Below, piece after piece: positions 24,598 to 31,829 of a stretch of 37,565 nt of DNA. The position numbers and the translations under genes were made by a program. Under the pieces are notes generated by a model. It saw nothing but the letters and a program-made list of their open reading frames with translations. It had not been told where the DNA came from and searched no databases. The number at the start of each line of letters is the position of its first letter. The stretch's first letter is position 1. The stretch is from an uncultured Collinsella sp. Its GTDB lineage: Bacteria > Actinomycetota > Coriobacteriia > Coriobacteriales > Coriobacteriaceae. The stretch spans positions 1 to 37,565 of the forward strand of contig UREZ01000005.1 of the NCBI GenBank assembly GCA_900547025.1, in the 5' to 3' direction.

Positions 24598-25605
24598 CTA
24601 CTTGCCGTCGTCCTGCTGCAGGCTGTCCTGCTCGCTGAGGCGCGCCTGCCTGCTGGCCATGCGTGCGGGCTTGTCGGGATCGGGAACGGCCGTGGGCATG
24701 GGCTCGTCGACATGACCTCCCCACCAGCCGCCCACAAAGTTGAGCGTGTGGAACACGTTGATCACGGCGCCGGGATCAATGTCACACACCAGCTTGATAA
24801 TGTCCTGGCTCTCGTAGGTCGATACAACGGCGTGCAGCAGGTACATCTTCTCGCGGCTGTATCCGCCAATGACCTCGGCACAGCTAATGCCATGCTGAAA
24901 ATGGTCAACATAGGCGGTCATGACCTCGTCCGCCTTGCGCGTCGTGATCTGCAGCGTCACGCGGTCGTAGCGGCGATAGAAACTGTCGATGGTCTTGGTC
25001 GAAATAAACTGGAACACGATGGAGTACGCCGCATTGTCCCAGCCAAATATAAAGCCAAAGATCGCCAGGATAAAGCAGTTGAAACCAAAGATGACGCCCC
25101 AAATGGTCTTGCCCGTGTGGTTGGAGACCCACAGCGCGATAAAGTCGGTGCCACCGGTAGATGCGCCGGACTTAAGCGCGATGGCAGCGCCCAGACCCGA
25201 GACCACGCCGCCAAAAATGATGAGCATGATCTTGTCACCCAAAAACGGCGCGAAGTGAAAGACGTTGAGGAACAGCGACGAGAGCACGACCTGCATCATC
25301 GAGAAGATGACGAAGCGCTTGCTAATGCCGCTCCAGCATAGGAGCGCCACGGGAATGTTGAGCGCAAGCATGCCGAGCGAGATGTCGATGTGAACGCCGC
25401 CCAGCGAGGTAACGCGATCGAGCAGGACCGCGACGCCGGTGAGACCGCTCGGAAGCAGGTCGGCGGGCTGAATGAACGCCTGGATCAGGAATGTTTGGAG
25501 GACGGCAGAAATTGTGACCGCCACGGCAGTAATGGCGCGGCGGACGATGGTAAGGCGGCCGAGCACGAGCACGCGGTCCGTGAGCTGATCGATGGCGTTC
25601 GCCAC
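24598..25605 (-). CDS. YitT family membrane protein (DUF161 plus DUF2179)
   Basis: A 335-aa protein. Five or six membrane segments occupy residues ~20-200, with the family motif IQPADLLPSGLTGVA and SGASTGGTDFIALW. A cytoplasmic DUF2179 domain follows (RVTLQITTRKADEVMTAYV... GGYSREKMYLLHAVV), then an acidic, Pro-rich tail. The YitT family is widespread in Gram-positives and its transport substrate is not established. The start is GTG with AAAGGAG 5 nt upstream. It is followed by a 15-bp hairpin. Confidence 0.92.
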   Translation of the reverse strand: MANAIDQLTDRVLVLGRLTIVRRAITAVAVTISAVLQTFLIQAFIQPADLLPSGLTGVAVLLDRVTSLGGVHIDISLGMLALNIPVALLCWSGISKRFVIFSMMQVVLSSLFLNVFHFAPFLGDKIMLIIFGGVVSGLGAAIALKSGASTGGTDFIALWVSNHTGKTIWGVIFGFNCFILAIFGFIFGWDNAAYSIVFQFISTKTIDSFYRRYDRVTLQITTRKADEVMTAYVDHFQHGISCAEVIGGYSREKMYLLHAVVSTYESQDIIKLVCDIDPGAVINVFHTLNFVGGWWGGHVDEPMPTAVPDPDKPARMASRQARLSEQDSLQQDDGK

Positions 25606-25662
25606 GGAGGCTCCTTTCGAAGGCAGATGTAGTTGTGGGGCATGCCCGCGATTGTAGCATGG

Positions 25663-25697
25663 ACCACCACAAAGGTGCCTGTCCCCTTTGTGGTGGT
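25663..25697. repeat. ACCACCACAAAGG inverted repeat, orientation 1
   Basis: 13-bp perfect arms (25663-25675, 25685-25697) around TGCCTGTCC, with TTTT on the plus side. The whole unit is the reverse complement of the element at 33762-33796, including the loop. It lies between the HAD gene and the YitT gene, both on the minus strand. Confidence 0.85.
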
Positions 25698-25704
25698 TTT
25701 GCTG

Positions 25705-26334
25705 CTAAATGGCAGGTAGGATGTCGGTCAGATTGTCGATGATAACGTCGGCGGCGGACTGATCTAGGTTGACGCCCTCGTGCGGACGCAGTGCCAGGAC
25801 GCGGGCGCCGGAACGTTTGCCAGCCTCGATCCCCAAAGGCGAATCCTCGATAACCAGGCACTCGGCAGGCTCCACCCCCAGCGCCTCCATGGCACGCAGG
25901 TAGATCTCGGGGTCGGGCTTAAACGCACTGCACTCGTGACCGCTGATGGTGTAGTCCAGCACATCGGCGATACCGGCAATCTCTACCAGCTCGTCAATGA
26001 GCTCACGATAAGACGAGCTCGCGATGGCACACTTCACGCCGCGCTCGTGCAGTGCGCGCATCACCGGCTCCGTCTGCTCGTTGAGCAGCTCGGCATACGG
26101 AACGGGGTGGTCCGGGCTGTAGACCTGCTTGTACTCCACGCGAAGGCGCTCGCGCAGCTCAACATCGTCGGGCACCAGCGCCTCCCAAATGGCCGGCTCG
26201 TTAGACCCCGAAAGATCGGGGATCTCGTCAAAGTGGAACCCCTTCTCCTCCATAAACGCCACGCGACGACGGTTGTAGAACCACTCGGTATCGACCAGCA
26301 CGCCGTCCATGTCAAACAGCACTGCTTTGATCAT
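25705..26334 (-). CDS. HAD-family phosphatase / phosphoglucomutase-like protein
   Basis: A 209-aa HAD hydrolase with motif I FDMDGVLVDTE (7-17), motif II in CAIASSSYRELID, the Lys in SAFKPDPEIYL, and motif III/IV VIEDSPLGIEAG. The cap is helical, as in beta-phosphoglucomutase and sugar-phosphate phosphatases. Within the carbohydrate region it may act on a sugar phosphate, but no substrate can be read. I chose the ATG at 26334 since GGAGGAG lies 6 nt upstream; the longer in-frame extension runs through the leader hairpin repeat. That repeat ends almost at the ribosome site. Confidence 0.9.
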   Translation of the reverse strand: MIKAVLFDMDGVLVDTEWFYNRRRVAFMEEKGFHFDEIPDLSGSNEPAIWEALVPDDVELRERLRVEYKQVYSPDHPVPYAELLNEQTEPVMRALHERGVKCAIASSSYRELIDELVEIAGIADVLDYTISGHECSAFKPDPEIYLRAMEALGVEPAECLVIEDSPLGIEAGKRSGARVLALRPHEGVNLDQSAADVIIDNLTDILPAI

Positions 26335-26348
26335 ACGCATCTCCTCCC

Positions 26349-26393
26349 ACCTGCCAAATAGAGACAGGTTTATTTTGGTAGGTTTTATCCTGG
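26349..26393 (-). repeat. Leader hairpin repeat, copy C (before the HAD gene)
   Basis: On the minus strand CCAGGATAAAACC, then ACCTACCAAAATA / TATTTGGCAGGT. The hairpin ends 1-2 nt before the GGAGGAG ribosome site of the HAD gene, the same arrangement as copy A. Confidence 0.8.
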
Positions 26394-26428
26394 GTTTTGC
26401 GACGCGACAGGCGTGCCCTCCCAAGAGC

Positions 26429-26460
26429 AAAAAAGGGGACGGGGCGCAAACCCCATCCCC
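26429..26460 (-). terminator. Terminator after SIS2
   Basis: On the minus strand GGGGATGGGG, loop TTTGCG, CCCCGTCCCC then TTTTTT. It lies 34 nt after the SIS2 stop and closes the PTS-SIS2 operon. Confidence 0.88.
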
Positions 26461-26494
26461 TCTCAATCAACCCGTAAGGTCTACTTACTTGTGA

Positions 26495-27478
26495 TTAGTA
26501 GGAAAGCTTCCACATGTAGCGACGCATGGTCAGCGGGTGCTGACGGGCCTCGGCGATCTGGTTGCCGTACTCGCGCATAACGGCGAGGTGCAGCAGCGGG
26601 TTGAAGTAGGTGACGACGCTCGCGGGCACGGCGTCAGCCAGGCCGTAGTCCTTGGAGTCGATCAGAGCGACCTTGGCGCCCATGCGCTCAAGGAAGGTGA
26701 GGGCGCGGGCGTCCATCGGACGGGTAGCGCCATCGGACATGAAGAAGACGTAGGGCTTACCCTCGGTGGAAACCTCGAACGGGCCGTGGAAGTACTCGCC
26801 GGTGTTGTAGGCGGCGGCGTCGATCCACTGCATCTCGGTGAACAGGAAGGCGGCGTGAGAGTAAGCCATCTTCTCGGAGGCACCAGAGGCCATGAAGTAA
26901 ATCATCTTGTCGTCCTTGAAGTCCTCAGCGAACTTCTTGGCGAGCTTCTTGCAGGACTGAGCAGCGTTCTCGCAGAGATCGAAGACGTTGGTGAGGCCGG
27001 TGATCATGTCGTCGTACTTGTCATAGCCCTCGGTCTGCTGAAGGATCTCGAGAGCAAGAGCGATGGCATAGCCGGGCTTCTCGCACTTGGCAGCGAAGTT
27101 GGCGTGGAAGCCGTGAACGATGACGTAGTCGGCGTCGACGGTCAGAGCGGAGCCAGCCTTGTTGGTGAGGGAGACGACCGGGCAGTTGTGCTTCTTGGCG
27201 GTCTTGTTGGCCTCGACGGTCTCGGGCGTGGAGCCACCGAGGGAGCAGGTGATCACGAAGGTGTGCTCGTTGACCCAGGAAGGCGTGTCATAGTTGAACT
27301 CGTTAGCGGTGAAGATCTGAACGTTCAGCTTGTCCGTGTTGTTGGCCAGGAAGTACTTGGCGGGGTACAGGTCGGACATGGAAGCACCGCAGCCGACGAA
27401 GGCGACACTGTGGATCTCGTGGTTGGACAGGACGTCAGCGACGATCTGCTTAGGGAGGTTAAGGTCGATCTCGTACAT
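26495..27478 (-). CDS. SIS-domain sugar-phosphate deglycase/isomerase 2 (FrlB/FraB-like)
   Basis: A 327-aa double-SIS protein. FVGCGASMSDL (27-37) and CSLGGSTPETV (78-88) form the first phosphosugar site; MASGASEKMAYSHAA marks the second domain. Glu215 and His231 (FTEMQW... EYFHGPFE) match the FrlB/FraB catalytic pair with 16-residue spacing. It lies downstream of IIAB-IIC-IID on the same strand, which makes it the best candidate to process the product of this PTS, as GfrE/GfrF do in gfr operons. I chose the ATG at 27478 with AAAGGA 9 nt upstream; the longer frame is unlikely. A gap of 199 nt with two hairpins separates it from IID. Confidence 0.88.
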   Translation of the reverse strand: MYEIDLNLPKQIVADVLSNHEIHSVAFVGCGASMSDLYPAKYFLANNTDKLNVQIFTANEFNYDTPSWVNEHTFVITCSLGGSTPETVEANKTAKKHNCPVVSLTNKAGSALTVDADYVIVHGFHANFAAKCEKPGYAIALALEILQQTEGYDKYDDMITGLTNVFDLCENAAQSCKKLAKKFAEDFKDDKMIYFMASGASEKMAYSHAAFLFTEMQWIDAAAYNTGEYFHGPFEVSTEGKPYVFFMSDGATRPMDARALTFLERMGAKVALIDSKDYGLADAVPASVVTYFNPLLHLAVMREYGNQIAEARQHPLTMRRYMWKLSY

Positions 27479-27568
27479 CTGACACATTCCTTTCGATTTT
27501 TGCGGCGCCACATTGCCGGGCGCTCGCAGGGTTACCGTGATTTGGACCGAGTCGCCGGCCCGTTGAGG

Positions 27569-27599
27569 ATGCGACAAAGGGACTGTCCCATTGTCGCAT
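27569..27599. repeat. 31-bp near-perfect palindrome between IID and SIS2
   Basis: ATGCGACAA, AGGGACTGTCCCA, TTGTCGCAT. Outer arms of 9 bp plus an inner GGGAC/GTCCC. The T run is on the plus side only, so it is not an intrinsic terminator for the minus-strand operon. Confidence 0.75.
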
Positions 27600-27612
27600 T
27601 TTGGGGATGGAA

Positions 27613-27643
27613 GCCTGCCTGGGGTATGGGATGCCAGGCAGGC
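27613..27643. repeat. Second hairpin between IID and SIS2
   Basis: GCCTGCCTGG / CCAGGCAGGC, 10-bp perfect arms and an 11-nt loop, 35 nt after the IID stop. No T tract follows on the minus strand. It may stabilise the upstream PTS mRNA. Confidence 0.7.
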
Positions 27644-27677
27644 CCCCGGGGGAAAGCGGTTAGACGCTTGGTCGCGA

Positions 27678-28511
27678 CTAGGCCAGGATGCCGGCCGCGG
27701 AGAGGGCGATGCCGCCCACGATGGCGATCACGAGAAGCCAACCGGTGTTGACGTTCTTCTTGATGAGCCAGTACATAAGGCCGGTGAGGCCAAGGGAGAT
27801 CATCTGGGGCATCATGCCGTCCAGGATGTCCTGGATAACGACGGTGCCCTCAGCGAACTGCAGCGGGGTGGTGGCGCCGATCAGCGTGGCGATCATGCCG
27901 CCTACGGACATAAGACCCACGATGCCGCAGACATACATGAGCTTCTCCATGAGGTCGCCGCCCTGAAGCTTGCTCAGGTACTCGTGGCCGCCCTGATAGC
28001 CCATCTTGGCTGCGAACCAAGTGATCAGCACAGAGGGGACGATGGAGATGAGCATGGCCAGGATCGGGCCCATGATGGAGCCCTGCTGAGCCAGCTGAAC
28101 GCCCAGACCAAAGGCGATAACACGGATGGTGCCCTGGAAGAAGGAGTCACCGATGCCGGAAAGCGGGCCCATAAGGGAGGTCTTGACCGCGTTAATCGAA
28201 TCGGGGTTGAAGTTCTCGGGATCCTTGGCGTACTCCTCCTCCATGGAGGCGGTGAGGCCCAGGATAAAGGCGCTCGTCTGCGGGGTGCAGTTGTAGAACG
28301 CCATGTGACGGTGGTAAGCCTCTTTCTTAGCAGCGAGCTGCTTGGGGTCGGACTCGTCCGGATAGAGGCGGTCGAGCGTGGGAACCATGCCGTAGAGGAA
28401 GCCCATGTTCATCTGACGCTCGTAGTTCCAAGAGGCCTGGATGGCCCAGGAGCGCCAGAAGAACTGGCTGACCTTCTTGTTCAGGGACACGTCCTTGGTT
28501 GCGGTTGCCAT
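27678..28511 (-). CDS. PTS mannose-family EIID component
   Basis: A 277-aa membrane component of a mannose-class (Man/Fru/Sor) PTS. Typical features are the FWRSWAIQASWNYERQMNMGFLYGM start, LGLTASMEEE, the SLMGPLSGIGDSFFQGT block, and hydrophobic C-terminal segments. With IIC it forms the sugar channel; the class is distinct from glucose-type PTS. I chose the ATG at 28511, which has AAGGAGG 9 nt upstream. It begins 13 nt after the IIC stop, so the genes are co-transcribed. Confidence 0.95.
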   Translation of the reverse strand: MATATKDVSLNKKVSQFFWRSWAIQASWNYERQMNMGFLYGMVPTLDRLYPDESDPKQLAAKKEAYHRHMAFYNCTPQTSAFILGLTASMEEEYAKDPENFNPDSINAVKTSLMGPLSGIGDSFFQGTIRVIAFGLGVQLAQQGSIMGPILAMLISIVPSVLITWFAAKMGYQGGHEYLSKLQGGDLMEKLMYVCGIVGLMSVGGMIATLIGATTPLQFAEGTVVIQDILDGMMPQMISLGLTGLMYWLIKKNVNTGWLLVIAIVGGIALSAAGILA

Positions 28512-28524
28512 AGTGTGTTCCTCC

Positions 28525-29319
28525 TTAGTCTTCGTCGTCTTCGAGCGGATCGTAGTCGGAATCGACACCGGCGGCTGCATGGGACCCGTTGAACTTGAAG
28601 CCCATGAAGACGACAGCCAGGCACACACCGATCAGAGCGACCGCGATGACGGACAGGTTGAGGTAAGCGGCGAGCAGGAAACCGATGAACAGGAACGGAG
28701 TCATACCCTTCTTGATCATCATGGTGAGCAGCAGGGCCAAGCCGTAGGCGGTCATGATCTTGGTCGAAACGTTAAGACCAGTGGACAGCCACTCGGGAAC
28801 CATGTTGACGATGGCCTGAACCAGGTCGGTGCCAACAAAAACGGCGAGGAAGATCGGCAGGAAGTACATGACGGCGTACAGACCGGAGCCGGCGCAGATG
28901 TGCATACGGTAGGCGGTCTTGAACTTTCCGTTATCGATCGCGCTATCTGCCACATGGGTGAGGGCGGCGATGATGGAACGGAACACGATGCCGAGAAGCT
29001 GACCCAGGACGGCGACCGGGATGGCGATCGTCATGGCGGTCTCGGCGGAAGCATCGGTCAGGCACGCAAAGGCAGCGGCCACGATGCCGCCCAGGACCAT
29101 ATCGGGCGGAACGGCGGCGCCGACCTGCACCAGGCCCATGGACACGAGCTCGACGGCGGCACCGACGGCAAGGCCGGTGGGCACATCGCCCAGCAGCAGA
29201 CCGACGAGCGTAGCGCCAACGAGGGGCTGCTCGAAGTTAAGACGACCGAGCAGGCGGGAGTCCCACATGCAGAACACGCCGACGAGGCCGACGAGCACCG
29301 CACTGATGAACGTATTCAT
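28525..29319 (-). CDS. PTS mannose-family EIIC component
   Basis: A 264-aa hydrophobic permease with about seven or eight membrane segments. MWDSRLLGRLNFEQPLVGATLVGLLLGD and the GAAVELVSMGLVQVGAAVPPD motif are hallmarks of EII-Sor/Man IIC. The C-terminal tail is acidic (DYDPLEDDED). AAGGAG lies 6-7 nt before the ATG. It sits between IIAB (36 nt gap) and IID (13 nt gap). Confidence 0.95.
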   Translation of the reverse strand: MNTFISAVLVGLVGVFCMWDSRLLGRLNFEQPLVGATLVGLLLGDVPTGLAVGAAVELVSMGLVQVGAAVPPDMVLGGIVAAAFACLTDASAETAMTIAIPVAVLGQLLGIVFRSIIAALTHVADSAIDNGKFKTAYRMHICAGSGLYAVMYFLPIFLAVFVGTDLVQAIVNMVPEWLSTGLNVSTKIMTAYGLALLLTMMIKKGMTPFLFIGFLLAAYLNLSVIAVALIGVCLAVVFMGFKFNGSHAAAGVDSDYDPLEDDED

Positions 29320-29355
29320 ACCCTTCTCCTTTCAGTCAGGCAAAAGCCTGGTTGA

Positions 29356-30279
29356 TTACAGCTTGGCGTCGATGTCGACGCTCTGATACGTAGGGGTCTG
29401 CTGAACATAGAGCTTGATGCCCATGTCGAGCAGCTGATTGACGTCGGCCTTCTGGGTGGCGTCGAGAAAGACGGAGCTGTCCTTGCCGCCGACCTGATCG
29501 GCACCGTCGTGGTTGGCGGTGGCGCCCAGGTTGATGGCGTCGAGCTTGTAGCCCTGGCAGAACTGCAGCATCTCGGCAGTGTTGCCAAAGACGAACATGA
29601 CGCGCTCGCCGAGGGTGTTGAGCTTGTCCATCTTGGCGAGGGCACGCTCGACGGTGAAGACGTTCAGGCGCACGCCCTGGGGCTTGGCCAGCTTAAGAGC
29701 GCCCTTCTTGATGTCATCGTTGGCGGCGGCGTTGTCGACGACGATGATGCGCTCGGCCTGAACCTTGGTGGTCCAGGTAAAGACGACCTGGCCGTGCAGC
29801 AGACGGTAATCAAGACGTGCGAGAACGATCTTGGCGGGACCGGAGCTGTGACGGGACGCCTTAGCCTTCTTGGCGGGAGCCGCAGCAGCCTCGACTGGTG
29901 CGTTGGGGTTGGTCAGACCGGTGCGGGCCTCGTTAATGAGGGCCGCGAGCTCGGCGCCCTTGACGGGGACGGGGCTCATAGCGAGCGTCAGTGCCAGCGG
30001 GATGTTGAAACCGCTGACAACCGTGAACTTCGTGCCGTTCTTGGAAAGCTCGACCATGTTGTTGTTGACCGAGCTGCCGAGCATATCGGTCAGCACATAG
30101 ACGGTGTCGTCCGCGTTGAACGTGGCGATCATGGCGTCCACCTTATCGGTGATGGGCTCCTTGTCGTCACGAGCAAGCGACACGACGTGGACGTTCGACA
30201 CGTCGCCGAGAACCATCTCGAGCGTGTCTTTGGCGCCTGCGGCCAGGCCGCCATGAGATGCGAGAATGATCTGATTCAT
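29356..30279 (-). CDS. PTS mannose-family EIIAB fusion
   Basis: A 307-aa cytoplasmic phosphocarrier. The IIA domain (1-125) has phospho-His9 in ILASHGGLA and Asp65 in LTDMLGSS. An Ala/Pro/Lys linker (~128-148) leads to the IIB domain with phospho-His162 in RLDYRLLHGQVV. Phosphate passes from HPr to His9, to His162, to the sugar carried by IIC/IID. Substrate specificity is not visible; the association with SIS2 suggests an Amadori compound or amino sugar rather than plain mannose. AGGAGG lies 5-6 nt before the ATG. It is the first gene of the operon. Confidence 0.95.
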   Translation of the reverse strand: MNQIILASHGGLAAGAKDTLEMVLGDVSNVHVVSLARDDKEPITDKVDAMIATFNADDTVYVLTDMLGSSVNNNMVELSKNGTKFTVVSGFNIPLALTLAMSPVPVKGAELAALINEARTGLTNPNAPVEAAAAPAKKAKASRHSSGPAKIVLARLDYRLLHGQVVFTWTTKVQAERIIVVDNAAANDDIKKGALKLAKPQGVRLNVFTVERALAKMDKLNTLGERVMFVFGNTAEMLQFCQGYKLDAINLGATANHDGADQVGGKDSSVFLDATQKADVNQLLDMGIKLYVQQTPTYQSVDIDAKL

Positions 30280-30305
30280 CTTGCCTCCTCCTTTTCGTTA
30301 TGGTC

Positions 30306-30328
30306 ATTATAACGTCTTATACGTTGCT
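30306..30328 (-). promoter_or_regulatory. PTS operon promoter with overlapping operator-like sequence
   Basis: The minus-strand -10 is a perfect TATAAT (30311-30306). The -35 position (AATATA) is poor, suggesting dependence on an activator. TATAACGTCT (plus 30308-30317), shared with the GntR2 upstream region, overlaps the -10 box. Confidence 0.6.
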
Positions 30329-30349
30329 TATATTGCTAATTAGTATAAA

Positions 30350-30384
30350 GACCGTTCGCGGGTGAAAATCGACCGTTGACGGGT
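30350..30384. promoter_or_regulatory. 14-bp direct repeat upstream of the PTS promoter
   Basis: GACCGTTCGCGGGT (30350-30363) and GACCGTTGACGGGT (30371-30384) differ at two bases and have a 21-bp period, so they lie on the same helix face. They fall at about -50 and -72 from the predicted start, where an activator could sit. Confidence 0.5.
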
Positions 30385-30404
30385 TTAACGTACTTGAAAC
30401 GTTG

Positions 30405-30454
30405 GCGCAGGGTAGGCCGGCGCTGGCTGGATAACCCGAGGTCAGACCCTGCGC
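30405..30454. terminator. Long hairpin after the DMT gene
   Basis: GCGCAGGGT and ACCCTGCGC enclose 32 nt that can fold further (GGCCGGCGC). It is placed just after the DMT stop on the minus strand but lacks a T tract, so termination there is only possible. Confidence 0.4.
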
Positions 30455-30462
30455 GCAATCCT

Positions 30463-31545
30463 CTATCGCACGAAGTACCAGGGGCTTTCCTGCACGGTGG
30501 GTTCCAGCGCGATGCCGGTGCGCTCGCGGAACAGATCCATGTCCTGCGATTTCTCCGTCCACCACGCGTTGGGCTTAAAGGTCATGCTCTCAATGACATG
30601 ACCGACAAACACACTGTTGCGCAACTTAGAGAAGTCGGTGTTCATAATCAGGATGGACGCGAGCACCAGCACGATGCCCAGGACTTTGATCGCGCCGGCG
30701 GGCTCGGCGTAGACACCAATGCCCAGCAGTACGGTGACGACCGTCTCGAATGACATTACGACGGGAACTTTCGATGTCTCGAGCCCCATGGACAGACCCT
30801 GCATATATAAGATGTAGGCCACAGCTGTGGGGATGAGTCCAAAGCCAAGGAACAGCAGCAGCAGCTGTGGCGACATTGCCGCGGCGACATCCGGCCACGG
30901 AGCCGCGATAGCCGCCATAACCGCACCGCCAAAAATAAAGCCCCAAAACGTGACAGCCAGCGGGTGGACCGTCTTGGTTGCTATCCGGCTAAACACCGCG
31001 AGCGACGCACCACAAAGGCCTGCAATCACGCCCGACGTGACGCCCCAAACCGAAAAATGGAAACCGGAAAGGTCGCCATTGGTCACTGCAAGCACGCAGC
31101 CAACGATGTTAAAGACAATGGCAACGAGCTTGTTGGGGGTCACGTCCTCGCGATAAAGTACGCGGCCGAGCATGACACCAAACACCGGCGAGGTGTAGAG
31201 CAGCACCGAGGCCGTGGACATGCCCACCTCGCCCATGCACTCGTAATAGCAGGTGTTGGCGGCGGCCAGACCGACGATACCGACAAGCGCGCAGGGGACG
31301 AGCTCTTTGGGGCTTGCCTTGAACAGGGCCAGCGGACCCTGAGCCACGGTAGACCCCTCACCCGGACGGCAGCCCATAAACATCAGGACCGGTGCCAAGA
31401 TAAGCGCTCCGACCAACAAGCGAAAGGCAGCCATGCTCTGGGATGAAACGCCCATGGCCGAGATGCCGTTTACAAAGATTCCGATGCTGCCCCACATAAG
31501 CGCGGCGACCAGCACCAGCACATAGCCCAGATTGCTTTTCTTCAA
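30463..31545 (-). CDS. EamA/DMT superfamily transporter with C-terminal extension
   Basis: About 360 aa. Ten hydrophobic segments with two EamA repeats (LMWGSIGIFVNGISAMG and ASVLLYTSPVFGVMLGRVLY in the first; SLAVFSRIATKTVHPLAVTFWG onward in the second). A ~65-residue soluble tail follows (WWTEKSQDMDLFRERTG), which is unusual for the family. I prefer a TTG start at 31545 because GAGGAGG lies 5 nt upstream. The in-frame GTG at 31581 lacks a ribosome site and would sit at the predicted transcription start. The promoter shares a 10-bp motif with the GntR2 upstream region, so it may move a product of the PTS pathway, such as a freed amino acid. Confidence 0.85.
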   Translation of the reverse strand: MKKSNLGYVLVLVAALMWGSIGIFVNGISAMGVSSQSMAAFRLLVGALILAPVLMFMGCRPGEGSTVAQGPLALFKASPKELVPCALVGIVGLAAANTCYYECMGEVGMSTASVLLYTSPVFGVMLGRVLYREDVTPNKLVAIVFNIVGCVLAVTNGDLSGFHFSVWGVTSGVIAGLCGASLAVFSRIATKTVHPLAVTFWGFIFGGAVMAAIAAPWPDVAAAMSPQLLLLFLGFGLIPTAVAYILYMQGLSMGLETSKVPVVMSFETVVTVLLGIGVYAEPAGAIKVLGIVLVLASILIMNTDFSKLRNSVFVGHVIESMTFKPNAWWTEKSQDMDLFRERTGIALEPTVQESPWYFVR

Positions 31546-31586
31546 CGCAGCCTCCTCGGTATTGTTTCCAATATGTTTCACACTAC

Positions 31587-31613
31587 GTTATAGTCGTTAT
31601 ATACATTTTTCAA
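31587..31613 (-). promoter_or_regulatory. DMT gene promoter with operator-like motif
   Basis: Minus-strand TTGAAA (31613-31608), 15-bp spacer, TATAAC (31592-31587). The plus-strand CGTTATATAC (31595-31604) lies in the spacer and matches the GntR2 site. A second CGTTATA occurs at 31586-31592. Confidence 0.5.
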
Positions 31614-31639
31614 GACACAAATCGCCGAACGGAAAAATG

Positions 31640-31719
31640 ATCCGCTGGGGACGGAGGAAAACGGATCACTGAGGGGCTGGTCTGAGTCAGTGATCCGTTT
31701 TCCTCCGTCCCCAGCGGAT
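31640..31719. repeat. 33-bp perfect inverted repeat
   Basis: Arms 31640-31672 and 31687-31719 are perfect complements over 33 bp with a 14-nt spacer. The left arm begins ATCCGCTGGGGACGGAGG and ends ACGGATCACTGA. No gene or T tract is associated. Confidence 0.9.
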
Positions 31720-31728
31720 TACTTGGCG

Positions 31729-31793
31729 GTTGCGGTGAAATAGTTCCTAAATAGAGGCTTCAAGCCCCCAAACAGGAACTATTCCACCGCAAC
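31729..31793. repeat. 19-bp inverted repeat with nested stem
   Basis: GTTGCGGTGAAATAGTTCC (31729-31747) pairs with GGAACTATTCCACCGCAAC (31775-31793) with one mismatch. The 27-nt interior holds GAGGCTT/AAGCCCC. It starts 9 nt after the 33-bp inverted repeat and ends 37 nt before the SIS3 stop. Confidence 0.88.
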
Positions 31794-31829
31794 TTATGAG
31801 GACATCGAGCTGTTAGGCCGCTCTATCCC

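Noticed and set aside
24449..24715. Short ORFs sharing FGRFYLGKR with a frame at 16412-16696
   Set aside because: The shared peptide comes from translating the leader hairpin repeat, not from a protein family.
27569..27643. Intrinsic terminators for the PTS operon
   Set aside because: The hairpins lack a T tract on the minus strand; I list them as repeats only.
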